A DNA stretch of 64,000 bases from Plectrocnemia conspersa (Eukaryota; Arthropoda; Insecta; Trichoptera; Polycentropodidae): NCBI GenBank assembly GCA_009617715.1, contig VTFK01000053.1, forward strand, positions 372,001 through 436,000. The letters are read 5' to 3'. Shown one piece after another: positions 1 through 12,820 of this stretch (positions are counted from its first letter, which is position 1; every line of letters begins with the position of its first letter). A program made the translations under genes and the position numbers. Under the pieces are notes generated by a model, which had not been told where the DNA came from, did not search any database, and worked only from the letters and a program-made list of their open reading frames with translations.

Positions 1-95
1 CAGTCAAACTATGGAACAATATACGAGATGCGACATGTCTGTACTTTTTTCTGCTTATTTTAATCTGAGAGATAATTTGCTTTAGTGTCGTTTTT
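1..95 (+). repeat. Foldback repeat family, copy A (partial)
   Basis: The window opens inside a dispersed repeat. The phrase AAACTATGGAACAATATACG followed by GAGATGCGACAT is shared with sequence near 1785, 14850, 56705 and, inverted, 27750. This copy is cut by the window edge and fades after the GAGATAATTTG motif. No coding capacity is seen. Confidence 0.7.
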
Positions 96-439
96 ATTTT
101 TATAATATGTATATTTGGTGATTCTAAATATTTATTTTTATTTTATCGGAACGCGATCCACAGTTTGACATTTACTGATTTTATAATTGTGAATATAAAT
201 AACAATCATTTCGAAACTGTATTTTAAATCTGACGTTAAAACGTTATATAATTAAAAAAATAAGTATAATGCTCGGTATGCAATCTGTTAGAACTACATA
301 TTTTCATAAAAAAAATATGTAAGACAAATGCGACTCCCCTCGTATCATCGCGCTACATTATACACAATTTGCATAGTTCATAAGGGGGGGATTTGCACTG
401 GAGCGCGACAATGGTCGAAAATTTGCGGCCTTTGACCGC

Positions 440-500
440 ACAGGGCCGTCGTCGGCATAGTTTGTACGTGACGTCACGCGGGTTTCCCCAAAAACAACTT
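440..500. promoter_or_regulatory. GC-rich patch with CRE-like and kappa-B-like motifs
   Basis: Inside an AT-rich stretch, bases 380-560 form a small GC-rich island. It holds a perfect palindromic CRE/ATF motif TGACGTCA (469-476) and, three bases on, a kappa-B-like motif GGGTTTCCCC (480-489). Overlapping open frames on the minus strand show no recognisable domain and look like by-products of GC content. Role is inferred only from motifs; it may be a Cactus intronic element, a promoter, or chance. Confidence 0.25.
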
Positions 501-589
501 TTCCGAGCGCGAGCTGCTACTCGCCGTCGGTAAGCGGCTGCCAGGGATACCACCCACGCGCTGTTACTCTCTTTTGAAAATAAACACGC

Positions 590-611
590 GAGAGAGAGAG
601 AGAGAGAGAGA
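590..611. repeat. (AG)n microsatellite
   Basis: About eleven uninterrupted AG dinucleotides follow the GC-rich island. Confidence 0.95.
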
Positions 612-1637
612 ACAATGTACACATGTAACATACGAAAAAGTAAAGGTTACGAAGAGCGGAAAAATACTGATTTCCGTCGCGTCGTTTCAAAAACAATCTT
701 ACGATTATTATTATTAACAACAATAACATTTAAGGTTCAAGCGCGAATAAGTTGAAAACGAGTTTCTTCAAAGCGAGAAGCAGGAAGTTAGCTAATTTTG
801 GCAATGTTAAGATTATCGTCATATATAAGCAATCGTAGAACGTCCTTCAGATTTGCTTACGTGTTTATAAGGAAGATGAATGGAAATGTATGAATGTAAA
901 CGTAAAGAACTAAACAATCTGCGATTAAATACATCGTGACATTTAACAGAAAATATCGAAATAATAGGGCCTTTCATTTTGTTAGATGTTTTTGCAAAGC
1001 TTCACATTCAAAGAGCTATATAAAAAAACATAAAGCAGTGCGTTGAACTAATTTTTCTATCAAGTCATTCCACAACAGCGGATGGAACTGATGATAACAT
1101 GTCTTTTCTTGCGCATGATGTCATTCGTTTACAGTTTAATTGTTTTTCATTATTTTTTTCTATATAGTCGTATGGAATTTGTCAAGGCATGGGGATATTT
1201 TAATAACATTTTTATTTTTTTTACATAGTTGAACTTTAGGGCCCTGATAAACAGCCGTCCCCTCATTCCGACAGGACAAGACCGTTGTTATTATGACGCT
1301 ATAAAAAGTATTGTTCACAAACATAATTAAGAATTACTATAAAAATATTAATTCACTTCTTTTGTTTCATAGATCAACGAGATCTAATACGACCAGTGAA
1401 TTACGCGACTTATTACTATCGACTCTAACTGATATTTTTTAATGGAGTAATGCTTAAATATATATTTTTTAATTGTATCCGTATTCAAAATATATAAATA
1501 AATAATAAAAAATATTAGTTGAATGTCGTTTTCGGAATACAAATTATTTTACGTAACGTAAAAATGGGGTCATCATAAATTTTAGCATTATCAGGTTCAA
1601 TACAACCAATAGCTTAGGGTGTAATAGAAACATTTAA
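612..1637. other. Gene-free AT-rich stretch
   Basis: No exon-like segment, RNA gene or recognisable element is seen. If Cactus continues beyond the left edge, this is intron. Confidence 0.6.
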
Positions 1638-1942
1638 AAATTTTGACTTCTGAGAAGTGATATTTAATTTTGCGCTCTCCTATTGACCAAAATTCGATTT
1701 GAATATACTTTTATATCAGAAGTCCGTTAAAATATCGGTAAATATAGCTAACATATTTTTTAAATATAGTGTAATATCAAAACGCAGTCCAACTATGGAG
1801 CAATATACGAGATGCGACATCTGTCTGTAATTTTTCTTCTACTTATTTTCCACAGAGAGATAATTTGGTATATTTTGTATTTTAGATTTGACCTCATGAA
1901 AGTTCTAAGACTACAATTAGTTTTAGAACTTTCATTAGGTCA
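1638..1942 (+). repeat. Foldback repeat family, copy B
   Basis: Begins with TTGACTTCTGAGAAGTGATA, continues through TGCGCTCTCCTATTGACCAA and AACTATGGAGCAATATACGA, and ends in an internal inverted repeat (GAAAGTTCTAAGACT / AGTTTTAGAACTTTC). The block order matches copies near 6289, 27592 (inverted) and 55314. Confidence 0.8.
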
Positions 1943-3998
1943 TTGATCAATTAAGCAAAGCCACTTTTTGAATTTCATTTAAAAAATTTGTGAATAGCTC
2001 TGCCTCATTTTTGGATGTCAAGAGCTCTATAAAAACTATGCACATGAAAGTGAAAAAACACTACCTTTCAAATACATTATATTCAAATTGATTTAGTGCC
2101 AAAAATTTAGATTTTTTTATGTATAAAAATATTTTTTTGATTAATTTCTCAGAAGTTCAGAGAAAAAGGTATTACTACAGTAAACCCTATTATCCATATA
2201 TATTGAATAATTATCTATTTTGATTATTTCCTTTTAAATTTTAATGTGTAAATATATTTTTGGGATTAAATACTTGAACATTAAACAAATTATTTTATTT
2301 CATATAAAAATATGTACCTACATATAAAACTGGTAACCCTAGTCTGTATTAAATAAACGTGAGACGCGAAACGGTCTAACAATTTCCTCAGATTAAATTA
2401 CACCATAAAGTATGCACCTAATGTGATATTAAACTAGTCCGAGTTAACTAATCGAGGGCACCGTGATATTAATAAACATTAAAAAACGATCTTTAAAAAC
2501 TGCATTCATTATATTGAATGCACAAAAGCTCTCTTGAGTTCTCGATGACGTTCTATAATCGCGTCCTTGACAATCATCATCATCATCTGCAAACGAGTTC
2601 GTCACATTCCATCGTCAAATATCAGCTGATTTGACGTATGTGTAGATTTTCCGTTATCAAACAGCTCAGTTACTAAAAAAATGTTGAAAAAATTGGACGC
2701 GCAAATAGGGAATTTCCATTTGACTTATCAGATTGCGATCGAGTAGATAGATAGCGATAGGAAAAACTCACTATTATTAACGCAGATATGGAAATATGCT
2801 TAACGGCTTATCATTGAACGGATCGATGTGTTTTTTGGAGGTGTGTTCTTTTTTGAAGTAGTATGTAGATACTAAAAGTACAGATTTAAAATACGCAGTA
2901 GTATTAAAATAAAAATTCGATAGGTCGTTAACGCTAATTAACCTACAAGACAAACAACACAATTAAAAGTGGTGCTATAATTTGAAGAAATTTTCCACTG
3001 CTTTGATACACAGTAGTAGCACCAGTAGGTACGATGATGACTAAATAATAAACTAATAAAATAACCATCACTGAACTTTAGAATTTCCGTTTCGAGAACA
3101 ACCGGTAAGAATTGGTCAAAAAAAGTATTCCTAGTAAATATGAGCTCACTTCGAAACCCGAGGTTATGAAATTGCTCATAAACGCAATGAAATCTCGTTA
3201 GATTGTCGCGAAACCGCAACATAATAAAAAAACAACACTATCTGGATATGCGATAATAAGTCCCGATTGTTATTGTGGTAGATAGACGAACATAAAAACG
3301 CGGGATGAAGTGTATAATAAAACAATAACAACGCAGCATATATATATATATGTACATTTTATACTTTAAAGTGAATTGTTAAGATTAAGATAAAAATATG
3401 CCCCATAAGTTTCAAAATTAAATGGACGCTGATCTTAGGCTCATATAGATAAACATATCAGTCTCAGACAAAGAAAAATAAACGGAATACAAAATTGTCT
3501 ATGTTTACAACTAATTATAATTTTCAATACGTGCCGTTCGACACGATGAATCTTTAGGGTTTTACCTAAGTGATACTATCAACAATCGTTACGTATGAAT
3601 TCAATTAATGTATCTATGTATGTTTGTTTCTAATAGTGCGTATGCTTGTGACGTTTTCGTAAAATTTTCCATGGATTCAATCATATGCCAAAAGTCGTTT
3701 TCTATTCAGAGTGAACCATACTAGATTTTTTTGCAAATATGTACATACATTGGTACTTAAATAATTATTTAAATTATAACAATGCAGTATAGATTTAGTT
3801 ATGGGTTTTCCAAAACGCACATAGACTTATTATTACAATTATTTTTTAGAAACGTAATTTAAATAATAATTTGAGTACATATGAATCAATGTAATTATCA
3901 GAGTACAATATAACAATGATGCTACACCATAAACATTTAATAACCAAACAAATTGTTTTGAAGGATACAATGGGAACAAAGCGATGATCTATTCTTTG
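1943..3998. other. Gene-free AT-rich stretch
   Basis: Contains only short chance reading frames on both strands, a run of ATC triplets near 2576 and a short (TA)n near 3340. No splice-site-bounded exon or known domain was recognised. Confidence 0.6.
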
Positions 3999-4327
3999 AG
4001 CGGTATCGCCGTACATGTACGGTGGTCAATCTTTCAGTGTTGTGAGGTACGCCAGATAATTATATATTTAATTATTTACATACGTACATATATAACTGAA
4101 GAAATAATAAATTTTTTTTTTTATTTATTTGATTTAATGTTGATTATTTTAAAAGAAAATAATACAAATAAATTAAAAGAGTACGAAATAAATAAACAAC
4201 AAAAGATATTTTATAATAATCTTATAAAAAAATGTAAAATAAATAAACGAAATTTAATAATAATAAATAAATAACAACAAATATAATTATGGAAAAATAA
4301 GTAAAATTAACTCATTACTAGAAGGGT
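3999..4327 (+). repeat. Dispersed direct repeat, copy 1
   Basis: Opens with AGCGGTATCGCCGTACATGT, including the palindrome CCGTACATGTACGG, and continues into AGAAATAATAAAT and AATTAACTCA blocks. The same order recurs from 4974. An unnamed repeat; no transposase is visible. Confidence 0.7.
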
Positions 4328-4973
4328 TAAAGAATCAAATAGTAATGATTCTATATAGAAGACCACATAAACATATGTATGTATTTTTTAATGAATCGGA
4401 CACCCTACAAATGTCACGTACGCGCTTGACCGAGTTTGGTTCGACTCTATTGAATTCGAGAAAATCAATCAACACATCATAAAGGCATAACCGTATAAGC
4501 TTTGGTTTTTTTTTAATATCGTTGACCCTAACGTTCTTATAGTGAACGGTGCGCTTTCGCACGTAACGAACTCGGGCAGATTAACGACCCGAGCGGGTTT
4601 TCCGTCCATAACTTCGAGATGCGTTTATATTCACATTCTCCGTGAAAGCCTCTCAGAGGTGAAATTTTACTGCAGAGCGAACAATGCGCAAATTATTGTT
4701 GTAAAAACCCACGAGCGAACACGGCATATTATTCTCAGAACACTAAAAGAACGGTACAAAACAACAACATTTTTTGGTAGTCATTGGAAAGTAAACAATA
4801 ATCAAACTACCGCAAATACGCGCTATTTTATTTAACGTGTCGAATGCATTGTGATGATCTGATGAGAAAAATTTAATAGGTTCGACAGTACCGAGACTGG
4901 ACACTTGAAGATTGACAGCATTTGTTCGGACGTATCAAAATAGATATGTCATTTTTATTATATATACACTTAG

Positions 4974-5474
4974 AGCGGTATCGCCGTACATATATGGCGA
5001 TCAATCATTTACTGTTTTGAGGTATCCCAGATACTTACATATTTGAAGAAATAATAAATAAAAAACATTGTACTTGAATAATATGTTTTTTAAATTTGAT
5101 TTAATATAAATGATATCTATAGAAAATAATGACAATAAATTGAAGACTACGAAATAAGTGACATTAACATAAAATATTTTATAAAAAAATTAGAAGCCTC
5201 TGAATTGATATAAAAACATCACAAAAGCCGAATAAATAAAATAAATTATAGAAATTTAATAGTAGAAGTGTTGAGATAAATGATTAAAACACACTAATAT
5301 AAAAAAAGTAGTAAGATAAATCAAAACAATAAAACGTCGAGAATCACCGATTTTTAAATAAAATATAAAATAATATTAAAAAAATAACAATAGAAATAAT
5401 TATGAATAAATACATAAAATTAACGCACTCCCGTGTGTATACTAACAAATTAACTCACTTTTTAAAAGACTTAA
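4974..5474 (+). repeat. Dispersed direct repeat, copy 2
   Basis: Starts AGCGGTATCGCCGTACATAT and follows the order of the copy at 3999, with insertions and substitutions. The two copies lie in the same orientation 975 bases apart, so they may be a local duplication or two insertions of one element. Confidence 0.7.
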
Positions 5475-6288
5475 GGGTACAATAGACAACAATTTTTGAG
5501 AAATTGTATGTTACGCAAGTTTTAACAAAAACATTTGTCAAGTTTATTACGATATTGCATATTCAATGCCATAAATGATTTAAGCTAATTTAATTGTGTT
5601 GAATTAAAAATTTGAAGTTGTCGCTGAAAATGAGATCAATCCAGATGTCAATTAATAAAAAAAGTTGCTAACAAAAAATTGTTATGTTTGGAAACATTAG
5701 TTATAGACATCAAATGCATTAAAAGACGATGACGCGCGTACGAATGTGATACTTTGACTGCACAGGAAATAATTCGGCTCCATAGGAAATTGTTTATCGG
5801 CGGTATCTTTTATGACCGAAATTCGCAGAAGTCGTTTGTTGTACGAAACAAAAAGTTGGAAAGGCCCACCATTTATTATCGTTTAACGCTAATCTCAGAA
5901 ACAGGAATGCGTCGCAAATTTTTGTGAACTGTGTTACGTTTTTGTATTTGTTGTTTCAAGATGCAAAGATTTTATTTCAATCAGTTCAACAATTCGATCA
6001 CGCCGATACGGATACGGATCCAATCTTTAAGTATATAAAATTCGTTCCATTCATTATTAGCTATTGTATATAAAATAAATTCGATAAAATGATGTATTAA
6101 ATATGCAAATGAATTCAATCGCAGCTGATTTGAAAAAGTTTAAATAACGTCCCTGATCAATAAGTATGTAATAATAAATTAGTGGAACATTAATGAACTT
6201 CTGACATGAAAACATTGGTCAAAATTTGGTTTAGATATGCTTCATAACAATTTTACTTAAAAGTCTTAATATGAACGCTAGATAACTG
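5475..6288. other. Gene-free stretch
   Basis: No gene or element recognised. Confidence 0.55.
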
Positions 6289-6612
6289 AGCGTTCCACAG
6301 CGCCGACACGATTTTATGTCTTTTGACGTCAATTTTTGAGTTCTGAGAAGTGATATTATTTTTGCGCCCGCCTATTGACCAAAATTCGACTTGAATATAC
6401 TTTGACCATTGCTCTCATATTAGAAGTCCGTAGTGATATCGGTATGGATAGCCATCATATTTTTAAAACATACTGTAATATCGAAGTGTGGTAAAACTAT
6501 GATGCGACATCTTACAGTTTAATTATAATTATTATTGGAACTTTCATTAGGTTAGTTTTGGTGTATAGAACAGCAAATGGACGTTTCGCAACTGTCAAAT
6601 TGAGTTTCATAA
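6289..6612 (+). repeat. Foldback repeat family, copy C
   Basis: Starts at GCGCCGACACGATTTTA, the foldback-arm motif seen intact at 55284, then TTCTGAGAAGTGATATTATT, the CCTATTGACCAAAATTCGAC block and the terminal block AAATGGACGTTTCGCAACTG. Its internal inverted repeat has been lost. Confidence 0.8.
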
Positions 6613-7439
6613 ATGTAACATTTATACATCGCATGTAAATGTATATAATTTGCTCAGATTTTTTTTTATTTAATGAAATATTATGGAAATATTAAAAACT
6701 GAAATGACGTCCCTGAATCGAGAACCCTATTTTCAAGACAGCAGCGGTGGTAGGAATCATATTCACGCGCGAGGGTAGCATGCATATTGCGTCATTTTGT
6801 AAAATATTTTCATTGCAAGATTTTTATGCAGTAATAATTTGTGGCATATTATAAAATGTTGTACAATACTCCACTATTTAGCAAATACTTTAGCGTTATA
6901 ATCAATAAAGAAAACATCTTGAGGAAAATAACAATTTAAATGACGATTTTAAAGATAAAAAGCGGGTCGCAAAAGAAATGGGAAAGCCCGAATTTACTAC
7001 CAAGTTTCCTTCATGAAGCATATTTTTGAGTTGTTTCCCTCTAGTGCTGAGGTTACGTTCATAGTAAATTCTGATAATTATGACGTTGTTTATGTAAAAC
7101 TATTATACAAACTAGGAAAAACACGAATGACAACACCGCACACGTTACACATTTCTAAGAAACTTCAGTCTACATAAAAGTTAACCTCAAAGAAATACCC
7201 AATCAAATAAAATAATAACTGTAAATCGATACACTGAAAATTCCCAACCGCATACTGTAAACAACGAGGGTAACAAACAGGAAACTGTATCGATATCTAT
7301 GCAATACTTTTCCTCGTTGCTACATCATAGGCATGCCGAATAGTTTCCGGATGCTATTGACATTAAGGGTTTAAAACGATTGTGCTCTTGAAGCGAATAT
7401 TTTCGCATATACATATATTTGAGCATAAAAAACCGGTTT
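6613..7439. other. Gene-free stretch
   Basis: AT-rich, with no exon, RNA gene or named repeat that I can recognise. Confidence 0.55.
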
Positions 7440-7850
7440 TCGCGCGGCGTGGGCCCCTAGGTTTTCCCCACAAATGCGCCGCCAAACTGGGGCGTCGAAT
7501 CGCAAAAATCGCAAACATAACTAAAGGCCGTCGGGGCAAGATAACCGCGACGGTGGCGTGGCTCATTGCAGAATGCAATCGAGATCGGCATTGGCATTGA
7601 ACGAGCGTTCGACCGGTTTTTGTGCAGCTGCTGTCTCGAGGGAGAAAATCGCATCCGCGGGGGAAGATGATGAAATATTGGGCAGCGGAAATGATCGACT
7701 GGCCAATTGCTTTTTCGAAAGCGAGGGAGTATACGGCTCGAGATCAGCGAAGGCCACGAGGTTCGCTTCGGAGAAATCCGCACAGAATCCGCGGAATCGG
7801 CGCCAGAGTCCATTCACATTATCGCTACGCAAGTGTGTGTGTACGTACAC
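7440..7850. other. Unexplained GC-rich island
   Basis: About 400 bases stand out from the AT-rich surroundings and keep long overlapping open frames on both strands (over 110 codons each way). This is typical of GC-rich non-coding DNA or of one real exon with its shadows. No frame shows a domain I know, and no frame has a convincing acceptor-donor pair. A kappa-B-like motif AGGTTTTCCCC is at 7459-7469, and a GT-rich run ends the island. It could be a promoter, an enhancer or an unrecognised first exon. Confidence 0.35.
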
Positions 7851-10776
7851 GTTAGTTTTTAACCGATGTAAGAGCTCCTGCTATATGTTTTGCAGTTTAA
7901 AAATATCAGACGATTAAGATATATCGTAATTATATAAAATTAAATAATCAGATAAGACTAAGCTGCTTGGACAATTGAGGTATATTAGTCATATGATAAT
8001 ACGAAGATAAACATATATTAAATCATTTTATCTTTAATATGTACATATATAATAATAAGTGTTTTTAATAAGAAAGTTTGAGATTTAATACTATGTTGAT
8101 ATTGAGCAAATATAACATGATAAAATTACATAAAAAGGCAAAAAGTAGGTCTTGAAAACTATAACATAGACATAACTAATCGCCTATATATTTAATCCTT
8201 TAACTTTTAATTTAATTGAGTGATTGAACACCAGGCAAATTCTATTGAGTCAATTAGCATGTTTTTGACTTGTGAACAATCAATGTGTAGTCTCTCTCTA
8301 TACACAAAAGCAATAATCATTTCCAGAATAATCGAGCAAAAACCACTACACGTTTTCATTCACTGCCATCGTTTAGCAATCGAATGGAAAATTCCATTCA
8401 TATTTATCGACAGATACATAATGCGCAGAAAGTGAAATTGTTTTTTGCAATCTTATTAAATTTATGCGCAGCTCGATAACTTTAATTTTGTGTCGTCGAT
8501 CTTAACTTGACCGTTGTTCGACGTAACAACGAAAGATAACCAACCCGTCATGACGTACACACCTTGCGTGTTTCGTTACTCATTTGCGACGTCTTAATCA
8601 ATTACAATTAATGATACGCACAAGGGTAATTTACATTCTTTTATAACATAAAAAATGTAATGAATATCGTACAAGAGCGGTAGTATTTTTTATTTACTAC
8701 AACGATTACAACTTGACCTTCAGTGTAGTTTGTTTATTAAGAAAACATTAATGGCAAATAGAAAACATAATATATTTTAGTATTTCAATGTTGAGTATAT
8801 TAATTATTAAATTTGGTAGCCCTAGAATGCCTTCAAACATGTGTAATTGAGCAAAGATATTAGTTTTCAAATGACCTTATTCAAATCCAATCAAACGCAC
8901 TTATCAGACTTATCATCGACAACACCCATAAATATTCCAATCGAATCCAACAACGCAGATAGTCATCATAAGTACACTCACACATACAATAAGGCGTCGC
9001 CAGCGCCGATGCTAATGGCGTCGGTTTTCCCAGTCGATGGTAATGCACATTTTATACACACATTTCGTAACGCACAAATTGAACTGTATGACCGTGTCAG
9101 CAATTTTTTTCCAGTTATACAACACATCCATACATATACATGTCGGAAGAACAATACTCTTTTGCAATCGCAAAAGTCTGGGCGGTTTTACCCGTGTGCA
9201 ATGTCAAAGAAAGCGGTCGTGAATGTTATGTTTTCCTTTTGCAAAACGTAAGATGCGAGAGAGTGCGTGACATCATTGATGATGTCACTCATTAGGACCT
9301 TCGTTGAGATGAGAGAGGTTCGATGGCTAGCGGAATACAGCTGGACCATGACCTCGAGCGGACACGGTCGTAGCATATTCTTGCGATGGGTTGAAGGTGG
9401 TCGAGAATTGCACTGCAGTGCAATGCAATTTTCCATACATTTTGGCAGCTCAGATCTTCGAACATAATGCTCTCAACAGCTTTGAGTTGTATAAAAAATA
9501 TAGGATGTTTTTTATAGACACGCATATATTTGTATGAACCATTCATCTCTACAAGTACTTTATAAACAATTAATCTAATTAAGATGCAATCACTTATAAA
9601 CGTGATCTACTGACGTAAAGAGAACGCTCTTGAATGGTATTAAAAATACTGACTTATCATTGAAAAATGTTATTTTTATTGTACGCATTACCACATCATG
9701 ATTGTGTCACTGCAATATATTGAATCTAAAGTAAATATTGGTTTATATATTAAAGTGAAAATATATTTTCACTGAATTTTTAGTGAAATCATATCGTACA
9801 ATAGTGAAAATATAATGACAGGTGCTACAGAAATTATATGCTAATCTCAAATGTAAAACGTCAATTCGCGTACTTTTAAAAAAACTGTCGATTAAAATAG
9901 TAAAAGAAAGTATTCAATCCGAGTTATTGAATAGTGCTTATTTTTGGTAAAAATGCTTTTTAAATGAAAAAAATATTTAATTAAAAATTATTATAAAATC
10001 GTAGGGTGACATATCACATATTAAAGCCAGAATGTTCAAACCCAAATGAAAGTTCTATAACTGTAGTTTTTGAAATTCTATTGGGTCAAGTTTGGGTTTA
10101 ACCGCTTAAAGACGGGTCCCGCACATATGCGGGATTTTTGATTTTCAAAAATGGAATTATGCATTTTGAATCATCATCATCCGACTCCACAGCCCTGGTT
10201 TCAATAACAGTAGGACGAAACATCATCTGTTCCGAAAATACGAGTTACAAGAGTTTCACTGATATTGACTATTGAAAACATTTCTACTAGTAAAAATATA
10301 ATTTCACTGAAAAATACATTCACTGTAACATGTAATACAAGTAGTCGACTGAATATGAAGCAGAGGTGACACTAGCGAATTAAAATTAATTATAAATTCA
10401 TATGTATATTTAAAAATATACTATTCAGTGTTAGCTTTTAAAATAGTTGCATTGTCTACTCTTTCTTAAGAACTGCCTTCTGATCTATGTATGTAAATAT
10501 ATACAGAATGGATATTATTTTATGTGTTGTATGTAGTAACATATTCAGCGGAAACCATCTAGTATAATCCAATTATATATAGCTTCTAAATTGATGTAGA
10601 AAGTTGGAAATTCCATAAAGATAATTAACAACAATGCATGTATAAAGTTAGTTATGCTTATTTACACAAACCCGTGAACAATTACCTGAAATTCCCATTT
10701 TTTAACACAATACCAGTCAGTGACTGCTCGTGAGAAGGCGATGCGCATTTGTTTTTATTAAAGTATATGTAGAAAC
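7851..10776. other. Gene-free stretch with repeat debris
   Basis: Holds diverged foldback-family pieces (10035-10100 with AAATGAAAGTTCTATAACTG, and subterminal TTTCACT / AGTGAAA blocks near 9760 and 10290). A solo end of the CAGGGCTGTGG element lies at about 10176-10196. Small reading frames (for example 8847-9251) begin with non-ATG codons and show no domain. Confidence 0.5.
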
Positions 10777-11120
10777 CAGGGCTGTGGAGTCGTTTAAAAA
10801 AAACACGACTCCGACTCCGATTCCGATATTTACCAATAACACGACTCCACTCCGACTCCGACTCCAACTCCGACTCCGACTCAAAAAAGTTTAATTTTAT
10901 CAGGTATTTTTGATGTTTTTCTACGCGTTTTATATTCATACGCTATACACATTCATCATTACGCAATTAAAATTTCATAAATTTCATAATTTAAAAAAAT
11001 GCATTTTATATAAAAAATGTTCGGGGTCGCTCATTTTTCACGACTCCGACTCCGACTCCAACTCCGGCCAAAACACCACGACTCCGCGACTCCAACTCCG
11101 ACTCCGACTCCACAGCCCTG
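10777..11120. mobile_element. Short non-autonomous hAT-type element with ACTCCG repeats
   Basis: The left end CAGGGCTGTGGAGTCG is matched by its reverse complement at the right end (CGACTCCACAGCCCTG once one ACTCCG unit is allowed for). It is flanked by a perfect 8-bp target duplication, GTAGAAAC, at 10769-10776 and 11121-11128. Eight-base duplications with CAG...CTG ends are typical of hAT transposons. The interior has runs of the hexamer ACTCCG and no transposase, so it was mobilised in trans. The intact duplication suggests a fairly recent insertion. Confidence 0.88.
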
Positions 11121-11128
11121 GTAGAAAC

Positions 11129-12820
11129 GCATCCGAAAAAATGATTGGTATATTTTAGAGAAGATAGTGACTGATTACGCATTGATAGATCATTGAAAAA
11201 AATAAATATATAAATAAGTTTGCGATTAAGCCGAAAAAATATGTTTTACTAGATATACCATATACTATGAATTATGATCAACTATACAGCAGCTACTTTA
11301 AAAATCAACAAGATCGCACAACAAAGCTATATAAACCGACCCGTGTGCATTAACCCAAAGCAGCTGGAAAACCCGAAGTATTTATAGCACCAAAACAAAC
11401 AAAAAATGCTGCCAATGCGTTATAAATACCATGCCACAAGTTGTTCAAATTCAAGGATTTACCAGATAAGATAGACTTGCATTATTTTTAAAAGCAACCA
11501 GCCATAAATAAGCACACAGACGTTGGCTAATCGCGGAATTTACTGCGCTGATAAGGCGGGCTTTGTAGGTCGCCGGTTTTTCATTTGGGGAAAATCCGCT
11601 GAGTGGAAAATTATTTTTCGGAGAAAGGGCGGACCGTATGGTCATCATCATGATCATAGCATCATCTGCGACGGGGAATTTTAAGTCGGTATTAATGAAT
11701 CACGTCCAACTCAATTGGGTCATCGTGATGCATGGTTGCGGTTTTGGTGAAACCCTTCAAAAAAAAAAACACAAATAATCGGCGGACTTTGTTTTGCGGT
11801 TCCTCTTATTTTGGTAGGGACTTTATGCATGATTAAGACAATTGGTGTGTGTCAAGGAAACCACGCGGAAAAAATGTGACACTTGATTCACGCGCGTCAT
11901 CACCACGTGATCTTTGGAATTGAAAATAAAAACACTAAATATGGAATTTCTAAGCCACACGTTATTATGATACTTTGTGATTAATTTTCCGCGAATCGTG
12001 TCGGATTTTTGCCACTGGGGAATTAGAATTGTATTAAAATGTGATCTTAGCGCGATTGGGTGGAAAATTAAAATCGATCAGAAGCATATTTAAGAAACGT
12101 AGATAAGCTTTGCAACCACTTCTCCAAAATAACTCGATTAATAATTTAGATTTTAATAACACATTTAGGAACTTCGCTTGCTTTAAAGGGCTTGCCGCAA
12201 TCGCGGTTTTTAAACCACAATACAATCAATATATATACAAACGATTTATCAGTAACACTAATTACAAGTATTTACAATATGTTTTTATACTAAATTGATT
12301 TCAACTATTAAGTTCATTATAATGTTACAAACCAGTAATAGAACACTACCTCAAATTATTAATGTTTCAGTCAAATTGATATAAAACTTTCGTGAACGTG
12401 ATGCTTCTGACAGAACAACTACAAGATTCAAACCATTTGATTAAATAAAATCATTATAATCTATAAAATTGTTTTATCTTCATATTTAATAGTAACAAAA
12501 CACTAAGCAGTCCCTTTATTAAATATTTCACATCTTCTACTTAATTACGTTCAAGATGAATCAGTTGAAAACTTATGACTAAATAAGAAATGCAACCTTT
12601 TAGGTTACTATTTAATATATGTTTGGTAACATTATTTACGTCGGATCAGACGATTCTCGCAAAAGCCGTTATATAGAATTTCGGCAATTAAAAGGTTAAG
12701 TAAGCCACTCCAAACTATTTTTGCTTTAAAAAACTACACACTGTATCCATCGGTGATTAATATAATGACTGAATCATCGGTTTTCGCGTCATAATGACTA
12801 TTAAAAAATGCAAGACTCAC
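11129..12820. other. Gene-free stretch next to Cactus exon 3
   Basis: On the minus strand this should be the Cactus intron after exon 3. I looked for the next ankyrin exon, expected to begin in phase 1, and found none. Bases 11450-11780 are less AT-rich and hold the GATA/kappa-B motif group listed separately. Confidence 0.5.
11465..11682. promoter_or_regulatory. cact: GATA and kappa-B motif cluster (possible Cactus intronic enhancer)
   Basis: Two GATAAG motifs (11465-11470 and 11550-11555) lie just before a strong kappa-B match GGGGAAAATCC (11587-11597) and a weaker one GGGGAATTTT (11673-11682). Close GATA plus kappa-B sites are a known feature of insect immune enhancers, and cactus is a known NF-kappa-B target in a feedback loop. 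That this cluster works is inference; single motif matches of this length can occur by chance. Confidence 0.35.

Noticed and set aside
8847..9251. A 134-codon plus-strand frame
   Set aside because: It starts at a non-ATG codon, has no domain, and its composition is that of surrounding non-coding DNA.
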